Shown one piece after another: positions 1 through 5,990 of a DNA stretch of 7,700 nucleotides. The translations under genes were made by a program, and so were the position numbers. The notes below the pieces were generated by a model. That model was not told the origin of the DNA. It saw nothing but the letters and a program-made list of their open reading frames with translations, and made no database searches. Positions within the stretch are counted from its first letter, which is position 1; every line of letters begins with the position of its first letter. Source of the DNA: an uncultured Alphaproteobacteria bacterium (GTDB taxonomy: Bacteria; Pseudomonadota; Alphaproteobacteria; Caulobacterales; Caulobacteraceae); the NCBI GenBank assembly GCA_937920085.1, contig CALETE010000088.1, positions 1 to 7,700 of the forward strand, given 5' to 3'.

Positions 1-1
1 G

Positions 2-877
2 GTCACCGCCGAGCGCATCCGCGACAAGTTCCGCGCCAGCCGCGCTAAGGGCATGTACATGGGCGGGGTGCCGCCGCTTGGCTATGACGTGAAAGCTCGC
101 AAGCTTGTGATCAACAAGTCTGGCGCCGCCAAGATCCAATACATCTTCGAGCGGTTCCGGGAGATTGGCTCGGGCACGCATCTGCTGCGCGAGCTTGCCG
201 AGCGAGGGATCCTGACCCGTCACGGCAAACCCATCACCAAGGGCTTCCTATATCGCGTCCTTAACAACCGGATCTACATTGGTGAGGTGGTCCACAAAGG
301 GAACCGCTACCCCGGCGAGCACGAGCCAATAATCAGCACCGACCTCTGGGATGCGGTGCATACGATCCTGAAGGAGAGCCCCAGGGTTCGTGGCGGGCGG
401 TCGCGCGCCAACACACCGGCCATGCTGAAGGGGCTGATCTGGGGACAAGATGGGGCGGCATTTTCGCCAACGCACACCCGCAAGAATGGCAAGCTATACC
501 GCTACTATGTCAGCCAGACCTTGCTGAGGAACGGCGCGGGAACCTGTGAGGTTGGCAGGGTTCCAGCTGCAGAGGTTGAAGCCGCCGTTATCGAGCAGCT
601 GAGGGCAGCATTCCGTCAGCCTGAAATCATCATTGGCGCTTGGAAGAAGGCCACACGGAGCACACCGGCGTTGACCGAGACGCTAGCGATACAGGCTCTG
701 AGAGATCTGGATCCCATGTGGGATGAGCTGTTTCCAGCGGAGCAGGCCCGGATTGTTCAGCTCATCGTCGATAAAGTGATCGTCGGCAGCGAAGGCCTTG
801 ATGTCCGGCTTCGCACCGAAGGCATTGGTTCCCTGGCCCGGGAGTTGTGTGCGCCGGCGCTGGAGGAAGCCGCATGA
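2..877 (+). CDS. Large serine recombinase, C-terminal part (5' end outside window)
   Basis: The reading frame is already open at position 2 and ends with TGA at 875-877, so only the C-terminal 291 residues are visible; the N-terminal resolvase catalytic domain with its serine nucleophile must lie upstream. The visible part opens with the end of the linker helix and the 'GGVPPLGYD' segment typical of the Recombinase domain (PF07508-like). That domain continues through 'LAERGILTRHGKPIT' and 'LNNRIYIGEVVHKG'. Next comes a recombinase zinc-ribbon-like region ('LKGLIWGQDG', 'YRYYVSQ', 'GRVPAAEVEAAVIEQL') in which the usual metal-binding cysteines are missing, as in many alphaproteobacterial members. 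The tail 'DPMWDELFPAEQARIVQLI' is also characteristic. Family role: site-specific integration or excision of a mobile element by 2-bp staggered cuts through a phosphoserine link. The gene is translationally coupled to the small HTH gene after it. The family is certain; which element it moves is not. Confidence 0.93.
   Translation, partial: VTAERIRDKFRASRAKGMYMGGVPPLGYDVKARKLVINKSGAAKIQYIFERFREIGSGTHLLRELAERGILTRHGKPITKGFLYRVLNNRIYIGEVVHKGNRYPGEHEPIISTDLWDAVHTILKESPRVRGGRSRANTPAMLKGLIWGQDGAAFSPTHTRKNGKLYRYYVSQTLLRNGAGTCEVGRVPAAEVEAAVIEQLRAAFRQPEIIIGAWKKATRSTPALTETLAIQALRDLDPMWDELFPAEQARIVQLIVDKVIVGSEGLDVRLRTEGIGSLARELCAPALEEAA
862..867 (+). promoter_or_regulatory. Ribosome binding site of the small HTH gene
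   Basis: A perfect GGAGGA lies six bases before ATG 874, inside the last codons of the recombinase. It decides the start of the following gene at 874 over the in-frame ATG at 847, which has no comparable Shine-Dalgarno sequence. Confidence 0.8.
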
Positions 878-1275
878 AGGCGCCTCAAAAACCGCACATT
901 GTCTCCGTCTTTGTGCCCTTCAAGCTCACCAAGCGCGGCGGTCGCAAGGAGATGATCCTTCCTCCGGCAAACGAGCTGAACAGGCCTCGGCCTGACAACA
1001 CCGTGCTCAAGGCTCTGGCACGGGCATTCCGCTGGAAGCGGATGCTTGAGGAGGGCTCATATGCCTCGATCACTGAACTCGCTGAGAAAGAAAAGATTGG
1101 GATGAGCTATCTCACGCGCGTGATGCGCATGACACTGCTTGCCCCCGACATCATCGATGCGATCCTTGAGGGGCGCCAGGGGGACGGGATTGATTTAACC
1201 GTTCTAGCTGCCCCATTTCCCTTAGAATGGGGGGCGCAGCGGCGGCATTTTTCCTCGGAACGGACGGACAGTTGA
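874..1275 (+). CDS. Small recombinase-associated helix-turn-helix protein
   Basis: A 133-residue protein starting at ATG 874, which overlaps the recombinase stop as ATGA. The N-terminal half is basic ('FKLTKRGGRKEM', then 'ALARAFRWKRMLEEG'). It is followed by a helix-turn-helix-like segment 'SITELAEKEKIGMSYLTRVMRMTLLAPDIIDAILEGRQ' (given here only as a region, about residues 66-102), and the C-terminus ends in 'PFPLEWGAQRRHF', the usual ending of this family. Proteins of this kind are commonly encoded directly after serine recombinases in Alphaproteobacteria. Their function is not established to my knowledge; a DNA-binding accessory or directionality role for the recombinase is inference from the HTH and the coupling. 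The gene looks complete. An annotation starting at 847 would add nine residues that overlap the recombinase and is less likely. Confidence 0.85.
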   Translation: MKAPQKPHIVSVFVPFKLTKRGGRKEMILPPANELNRPRPDNTVLKALARAFRWKRMLEEGSYASITELAEKEKIGMSYLTRVMRMTLLAPDIIDAILEGRQGDGIDLTVLAAPFPLEWGAQRRHFSSERTDS

Positions 1276-1306
1276 AAGGGGGGCAGTCCGCGCTTGCCTG
1301 CCGAGG
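1253..1306 (+). repeat. Weak nested inverted repeats around the end of the HTH gene
   Basis: CCTCGG at 1253-1258 is complementary to CCGAGG at 1301-1306. Inside it, CGGAC at 1261-1265 can pair with GTCCG at 1286-1290. The set spans the stop codon of the HTH gene. It could fold in the transcript, but there is no following T-run, so it is not a standard intrinsic terminator. It may be chance in GC-rich DNA. Confidence 0.25.
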
Positions 1307-1332
1307 GGAATCTCAACTAGACATATCCTGCA

Positions 1333-1358
1333 CACTTTTTGGAAGGTTCCGAAAAGTG
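1333..1358. promoter_or_regulatory. Probable operator: 26-bp inverted repeat upstream of the WYL regulator
   Basis: Left arm CACTTTTTGGAA (1333-1344), spacer GG (1345-1346), right arm TTCCGAAAAGTG (1347-1358). Eleven of twelve positions pair, the exception being position 8 of the arm. The repeat ends eight bases before the GTG at 1367. WYL regulators of the BrxR/CapW type are known to be dimers that bind inverted repeats in the promoter of their own defence operon, so autorepression through this site is a reasoned inference. An alternative is a transcript hairpin near the ribosome binding site, since the arms would form a stable stem. No convincing -35/-10 pair was found; TATCCT at 1324-1329 is a weak -10 candidate, immediately next to the repeat, which would suit repression. 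Confidence 0.7.
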
Positions 1359-1366
1359 ATTCGGGG

Positions 1367-2260
1367 GTGTCCGTGGACGACAGCAAGCCAAGTTTACGAT
1401 GGGGAGTTGAGCAGAAGCTCCAATTCATCGAATTTCGCTTGTTCTGGGAAGGGCACGTCAATCGCAGCGATCTGATCGACAAATTCGGCGTCTCCCCAAA
1501 CCAGGCATCCGGCGACCTGAACCGCTACATTGCGTTGGCGCCAGACAACATGGTCTACGATAAAAGCGGCAAGACCTACGTCCGTTCGCCTACGTTCAAG
1601 CCGCTGTTTCTGAAGCTCGACGCCACCCAATACCTCTCTCAGGTCCGTTCGATTGCAGAAGCGGTCATTACTCCTGAGGATGCATGGATCGGCAACCTAC
1701 CGACCTTCGACGCTACGCCAGCGCCAGCGCGGGGGATTGACCCTGTCGTGCTGCGATCGATCGTCATCGCCATAAGGCGGCATGAGGCCATCGAAGTTCT
1801 GTACCAGTCAATGTCCGCGCCAGATCCAGAGTGGCGATGGATAGCGCCTCACGCATTAGCGTTCGATGGCTTTCGCTGGCATGCCCGATCCTTCTGCGAG
1901 AAGAGCGGTGAGTACCGCGATTTCGTAATCTCCCGCATCATTGAGACGCGTCAAACAAGGGCTGCCAAGAAGCCGGCAGTCTCGGATGTCGCTTGGGAGG
2001 AGATAGTTGAGCTCGAGGTTGGGCCTCATCCTGATCTCAGCCCAAACCAAAAGCGGGTGATTGAACTCGACTACGGGATGAAGGATGGGATCGTGACGAT
2101 CCCGGTCCGCAGAGCGCTGCTCTACTATGCGCTGAAGCGGCTCGGTCTCGACACAGATCCTTCAGCCCGTAGGCCGCAAGATCAGCAGATTGTAATCTTA
2201 AACGACGCAGTTTCGATGCTAGGTATGAATGTTGAAAACGGAAGGAACCGCTCATGTTAG
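1367..2260 (+). CDS. WYL-domain transcriptional regulator, BrxR/CapW type
   Basis: A 297-residue protein (numbering from GTG 1367). Residues about 13-78 are a winged helix-turn-helix with the family hallmarks 'IEFRLFWEGHVNRSDLI', 'FGVSPNQASGDLNRY' and 'MVYDKSGKTYV'. A WYL domain follows at about 138-195 ('WIAPHALAFDGFRWHARSF' ... 'YRDFVISRI'), with the name-giving W-Y-L triad present as W171-H172-A173, a variant common in defence-linked members. A WCX-like C-terminal domain occupies about 205-290. Known relatives (BrxR of BREX, CapW of CBASS) are dimeric repressors of the defence operon behind them, possibly released by an unknown ligand bound to the WYL domain. The start is GTG: 1367, or 1373, which has GGGGG at 1363-1367 five bases before it and may be the better one. 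The end overlaps the ATPase start by seven bases. The operator candidate lies directly upstream. Confidence 0.9.
   Translation: MSVDDSKPSLRWGVEQKLQFIEFRLFWEGHVNRSDLIDKFGVSPNQASGDLNRYIALAPDNMVYDKSGKTYVRSPTFKPLFLKLDATQYLSQVRSIAEAVITPEDAWIGNLPTFDATPAPARGIDPVVLRSIVIAIRRHEAIEVLYQSMSAPDPEWRWIAPHALAFDGFRWHARSFCEKSGEYRDFVISRIIETRQTRAAKKPAVSDVAWEEIVELEVGPHPDLSPNQKRVIELDYGMKDGIVTIPVRRALLYYALKRLGLDTDPSARRPQDQQIVILNDAVSMLGMNVENGRNRSC
2240..2246 (+). promoter_or_regulatory. Ribosome binding site of the DUF499-like ATPase gene
   Basis: GGAAGGA sits seven bases before ATG 2254, inside the last codons of the regulator gene. It fixes the start of the ATPase and supports translational coupling of the two genes. 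Confidence 0.75.
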
Positions 2261-4989
2261 GGCTAACTCTTAGAGATGAATTTAAGGGCAAGCGTCTAAA
2301 GGGCACTGCGATTGAGCTCTCTAACGAGACCAACACTGGCGCGACACAGGTTGCCGCAAGAGAGTTCCTCGAGATCACCTATCCAACCCATGACCTGCTG
2401 AAGGGCATTGAGGCTGTTGGCCCTAGCCAAGGACGTCCGGTAGTCGTGATGGGCGAACGCGGCCTCGGTAAATCTCACTTGATGGCGGCTCTTTTTCACG
2501 CGGTTAACGATCCTGTATCCACTGAGGCATGGTTAAAGAACTGGGCGGTTACCTTGAGCCAGCCCGAGATAGGCCAAATACCCCTGAGGAGCGGCATGCT
2601 GGTTATCGGTGAGAGCCTCCACCGACAGAGATACAAATTTCTCTGGGATCTCCTTTTTGAACGGCATCCACACGGCGCCTTCATCAAAGGCAAATGGGAA
2701 GCGCTGGGCACGGACATTCCATCTGATCAGTTGATCTTGGAGCTCCTGCAGCACACACCTTCCATGTTGCTGCTGGACGAATTTCAGACGTGGTATGACG
2801 GGTTAACTAACACCAAGCAGTTTCCTTGGAAAAATTGGGCGTTCAATTTCATCCAGATCCTTTCAGAGATCGCCAAGGAGCATCCCGACCGTCTGGCGCT
2901 GGTGGTATCGGTGCGCAATGGCGATACCGACGCTTATCAGCAGATCCACCGCGTCAACCCGGTTCAGGTCGACTTCAAGGCTGGTGGCAGCCCAGAGCGT
3001 ATCCAGCATGATCGCCGCAGGATGCTGTTGCATCGCCTGTTCGAAAACCGCCTGCAAATCAGCAGGGCGGATGTCGAGGCGCTGCTCGGCGTGCACATCG
3101 CAGAGTACTTCCGCCTTCTGGACGTCCCATCCTCCGAGCACGACCGAAAGCGCGCAGACTTTATCGAATCCTGGCCATATGCCCCGCATCTCCTGCAGTT
3201 GCTGGAAGATCAGGTCCTAGTCGCCACCGACGCGCAGGAAACGCGCGACCTCATCCGCATTCTGGCCAACCTCTTTAAGAGCCGGGGAGATACGGCCCCT
3301 GTTCTGACAGCAGCTGACTTCAGACTGGATGACGAGAATTCAGGTATCGGGGCGTTGTTGGACTCGGTCGCCAACCAGCAACACCGGACGCTCCGCGAAA
3401 AGGCGCTACGGAACCTGACTTCGGTTGCTGATGCCGTCCCGGGCCATGCCGCCAAGGTGCCCCACCTGCAGGAAATCATCGGGGCGCTCTGGCTTCGTTC
3501 AATTGCGGTCGGCAACCTTGCAGGCGCGGAGCCCTCGACCCTTCAGGTCGACATCACGCAGGGCGAGGCAATCGATGACAACGGTTTCCAGGTAGAACTG
3601 GCGACCGTCATCGAGAACAGTTTCAATATCCACCAAGAAGGCCAAAGGCTCGTCTTCCGCGAGGACGAGAACCCCCAAGCCAAGCTTATGGCGTCGGCTC
3701 GCAATGATAAACTCTTCAGCGGTGGTGAGGACCTAGCACAGCTGGCGAAGGAAGTTCGCTATGTGGTCGGCGGCTCCGAAGAGGTCGCAAAGACCTTTAG
3801 GGTTATCGCTCTTCCGCGGGAGTGGCTGACCGACCCATGGACGGCGCTGGATGAAACCGAGCATCCAGACCGTTGGGACGAACGCCTGCCAATTCTTCTG
3901 CTCCCCGAGGAGCCTGACAAGATCAACGAGCGCCTCGGCCGGTGGCTCAAGGAACATCTTCAGAAGCGCCGCAACACCATTCGCTTCCTGCTGCCTCGCG
4001 CCGGCTCCTCGAATGCATTTTACGATCGAGATCTGCTGATCCTCGCGCGCGCGGCAATGAAGGCTCAGGAGTGGAGCGGTCAAAACCCCGAATATCGGAA
4101 GCTCCAGGCCAAATACCAAGGTGAGCTCAGGGACATACTGAAAAAGCGGTTCGACCGGTTTGCAGTCCTGCATCGCTGGAATTTTGTCGACCCTGAAAGG
4201 TGCGAGTTCAGCGTTGAGGCGCTGCGCGAGCAGGGAGCCAAGATCCCGGAGGCTTTGGAGCAGGCGGTCGTAAACGACCTTTTCGTGCCCGAAGATTTCC
4301 AAGCGCTGGTCCTAGAGGCGGCGGCCGACAATGCCTCGGTCGGCAAACTGCTCAAGGAACTTCAAGAACCCCGTGCGGGGGGCCTGGACTGCACGCCGTG
4401 GCTGGGTGAAACCGCCATGAAAGAGCGGATCGTGCGCCTTTGTGCAAAGGGCAAGATCGCGATCAATCTGCGCGGAATGGAATATCTCCAGTCCCAGCCA
4501 GGTGAGGATGAAGACACGGCATGGCGCCGCCTGCGTCCGAAACTGTCCTTCACCGGCCGTCAGCTTGATGAAGTGTTCCTCCTGCAACCTTCTGCCGTGC
4601 CGTCGACAGGCGGGGCAACGCCGCCGGTACCGGACGTGCCAGCCCCCGTCACCGGGGGCGGCCTCTTTGGCGGCCAACCGACCACCGGTAGCTCGCCTTC
4701 GCCGAACCCTACGCCCGGTCCGGGGCCGACCGACGGCACGCCGTCCCAGGGCTCTGGCGGCATCTTCGGAGGCGGCGGTTCACAGCCTCGCGTGAGACTT
4801 TCGAATCCGCCTACCTCTGCCCTCAATTTGATTGGCCGACTTGAGGGTTGGGGCATCGGGCCGGCGACGCCGGTCGGTGGGGTCACGCTCGTGGTATCCG
4901 CCGCAACCGGAGCTCAACTCAAGGAGCTCCTTCGGAAGCTGCCAGACGGCATGACCTTTGAGCTCTCTTTGGACAAAGAGGAAGGCTGA
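2254..4989 (+). CDS. Large P-loop ATPase, DUF499/BrxC-PglY-like, of an anti-phage system
   Basis: A 911-residue ATPase. The N-terminal segment 'FLEITYPTHDLLKGIEAVGP' leads to a Walker A motif GERGLGKS (G67-S74, K73 the phosphate-binding lysine). Walker B is 'MLLLDEF' (D175, E176 the likely catalytic glutamate), and a sensor-like 'VVSVRNGDT' follows at about 218-225. This order matches the DUF499-type ATPases found with DNA methylases in defence islands, and more loosely BrxC/PglY of BREX, which are thought to power or gate the defence complex. Residues about 780-848 form a Gly/Pro/Ser/Thr-rich flexible linker carrying two similar motifs, GGLFGG (802-807) and GGIFGGGG (835-842). The linker ends in a small separate domain (about 848-911) with 'LIGRLEGWGI' and 'LKELLRKLPDGMTFELSL'. 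The stop overlaps the pglZ start by one base (TGATG). No signal peptide or membrane segment; cytoplasmic. The ATPase assignment is firm; DUF499 versus BrxC membership needs a profile search. Confidence 0.88.
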   Translation: MLGLTLRDEFKGKRLKGTAIELSNETNTGATQVAAREFLEITYPTHDLLKGIEAVGPSQGRPVVVMGERGLGKSHLMAALFHAVNDPVSTEAWLKNWAVTLSQPEIGQIPLRSGMLVIGESLHRQRYKFLWDLLFERHPHGAFIKGKWEALGTDIPSDQLILELLQHTPSMLLLDEFQTWYDGLTNTKQFPWKNWAFNFIQILSEIAKEHPDRLALVVSVRNGDTDAYQQIHRVNPVQVDFKAGGSPERIQHDRRRMLLHRLFENRLQISRADVEALLGVHIAEYFRLLDVPSSEHDRKRADFIESWPYAPHLLQLLEDQVLVATDAQETRDLIRILANLFKSRGDTAPVLTAADFRLDDENSGIGALLDSVANQQHRTLREKALRNLTSVADAVPGHAAKVPHLQEIIGALWLRSIAVGNLAGAEPSTLQVDITQGEAIDDNGFQVELATVIENSFNIHQEGQRLVFREDENPQAKLMASARNDKLFSGGEDLAQLAKEVRYVVGGSEEVAKTFRVIALPREWLTDPWTALDETEHPDRWDERLPILLLPEEPDKINERLGRWLKEHLQKRRNTIRFLLPRAGSSNAFYDRDLLILARAAMKAQEWSGQNPEYRKLQAKYQGELRDILKKRFDRFAVLHRWNFVDPERCEFSVEALREQGAKIPEALEQAVVNDLFVPEDFQALVLEAAADNASVGKLLKELQEPRAGGLDCTPWLGETAMKERIVRLCAKGKIAINLRGMEYLQSQPGEDEDTAWRRLRPKLSFTGRQLDEVFLLQPSAVPSTGGATPPVPDVPAPVTGGGLFGGQPTTGSSPSPNPTPGPGPTDGTPSQGSGGIFGGGGSQPRVRLSNPPTSALNLIGRLEGWGIGPATPVGGVTLVVSAATGAQLKELLRKLPDGMTFELSLDKEEG
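4978..4985 (+). promoter_or_regulatory. Ribosome binding site of the pglZ gene
   Basis: GAGGAAGG ends three bases before ATG 4989, with its GAGG part seven bases away, within the final codons of the ATPase gene. It supports ATG 4989 and coupled translation through the TGATG overlap. Confidence 0.7.
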
Positions 4990-5978
4990 TGGCCCTGGGT
5001 GTTGACGAACTCCGCGAGCTGGCAGGCGCGACATCAAAGGCCGCGTGGAAGTCCATCATCAGTCGCGCGGTCGAAACCTGTTCACCGCCCCTGTCGGCGG
5101 CGACGGCTCCAAGCGAGGTGACCCGGCGCGATCGCGAAATCGGCACACTCGACCATTTCCTTTCCGCAGGTGGCTGGGATCTCTGGAAGCAGTTTGGCCA
5201 GGATGTCGAACGGACGTCAGACCGTCTGGCGCGGTGGTGGGCCGAACCCTACAGCGCCAAGGCCGTTCTAATCCTCGACGGCTTGAGCCTACGCGAACTG
5301 CCCTGGCTCCTCGCAGGTGCAAAGGAACGCGGTTTTACTCTTCATGAGGCCACGGCCACAGGCTCCGAGCTGCCCAGCGACACCAACTCATTCGCAAGAG
5401 GGTTGGGCCTCAATAGCCGAAGTCAGCTTCAAAATAATGGTGGCGGCTCAGCGCATCGGCTGTCTCCTGCCAAAACCGAATGCATCGACCTGCCCTGGGC
5501 CGACTGCGCAAACCTCATTGACTCTTCGCCTAACTGGCTCTTTTGGCACCAATGGCCGGACAGCAAGATCCACGATGGGTCGGGCGCTGGACAAGGCCTT
5601 GATGTCCTGACCCGCGATGTTGCCGAGCAGCTGAGCAGCGACGACTTTTGGGCATTCGTTGAGCGCTTGGCGACCGGCCGACGGTTGATCATCACCTCTG
5701 ATCATGGCTACGCGGCCACAGGGCTGTTCTTCGATGCCGCCGACCAGCAGGCCAACTACCTCAAATCGGCCCTGAAGAGTGGCCGCAGCATCGCTGGCGA
5801 GCTTGACCCGGGTCCGTTTGTCCCGCCAATTGTGATGCAGGCCAACGGATCTAACGGCGCACATCTTTTGGCGGTAGGCCGCTGGAAATGGCGCAGTCAG
5901 GGCGGCTACCCAACATTGGCCCATGGCGGCCTTTCACTGCTCGAAGTGCTCTCGCCCTTCATTGAGCTATCTATCTAA
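4989..5978 (+). CDS. pglZ: Compact PglZ-domain protein (alkaline-phosphatase superfamily)
   Basis: A 329-residue protein whose conserved elements follow the PglZ/alkaline-phosphatase order. 'VLILDGLSLRELPWLL' (D97-G98) is the first metal-binding strand. 'ELPSDTNSFARGL' (T132 the probable nucleophile position) follows. 'LFWHQWPDSKIHDG' (H187, D191, H195) matches the PglZ HN-x-D region. 'LIITSDHGYA' (D238, H239) and 'AHGGLSLLEVLSPF' (H312) close the metal site. PglZ is a core protein of Pgl and BREX systems; its exact biochemical role is still debated (phosphatase fold, nuclease activity reported for some members). BREX PglZ proteins are usually about 800 residues or longer, so this is a reduced form that is little more than the catalytic domain with a roughly 90-residue N-terminal helical part. 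The metal-site residues look intact, so there is no sign of decay. It lies between the ATPase and the methylase, 12 bases before the latter. Confidence 0.87.
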   Translation: MALGVDELRELAGATSKAAWKSIISRAVETCSPPLSAATAPSEVTRRDREIGTLDHFLSAGGWDLWKQFGQDVERTSDRLARWWAEPYSAKAVLILDGLSLRELPWLLAGAKERGFTLHEATATGSELPSDTNSFARGLGLNSRSQLQNNGGGSAHRLSPAKTECIDLPWADCANLIDSSPNWLFWHQWPDSKIHDGSGAGQGLDVLTRDVAEQLSSDDFWAFVERLATGRRLIITSDHGYAATGLFFDAADQQANYLKSALKSGRSIAGELDPGPFVPPIVMQANGSNGAHLLAVGRWKWRSQGGYPTLAHGGLSLLEVLSPFIELSI

Positions 5979-5981
5979 GGA
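5977..5981 (+). promoter_or_regulatory. Ribosome binding site of the DUF1156 methylase gene
   Basis: AAGGA at 5977-5981 overlaps the pglZ stop codon TAA (5976-5978) and stands nine bases before GTG 5991. It supports a GTG start for the methylase; no ATG exists at a better position. Confidence 0.6.
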
Positions 5982-5990
5982 CAATAGGCT

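Noticed and set aside
538..570. Broken zinc ribbon in the recombinase as a sign of a pseudogene
   Set aside because: Many alphaproteobacterial recombinases lack these cysteines, and the frame is otherwise intact to a normal C-terminus.
847..1275. Longer version of the small HTH gene starting at ATG 847
   Set aside because: It would overlap the recombinase by 31 bases and has no Shine-Dalgarno sequence, while ATG 874 has GGAGGA six bases upstream and an ATGA overlap.
1253..1306. Intrinsic terminator after the HTH gene
   Set aside because: Inverted repeats are present but weak, interrupted and without a following T-run.
3733..4302. 189-residue open frame on the minus strand inside the ATPase gene
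   Set aside because: It lies wholly antisense to a clearly recognisable protein, has no ribosome binding site that stands out and no recognisable motif; long antisense frames are expected in GC-rich coding DNA.
5448..5924. 158-residue open frame on the minus strand inside pglZ
   Set aside because: Antisense shadow of a gene with intact active-site motifs; no family resemblance in its translation.
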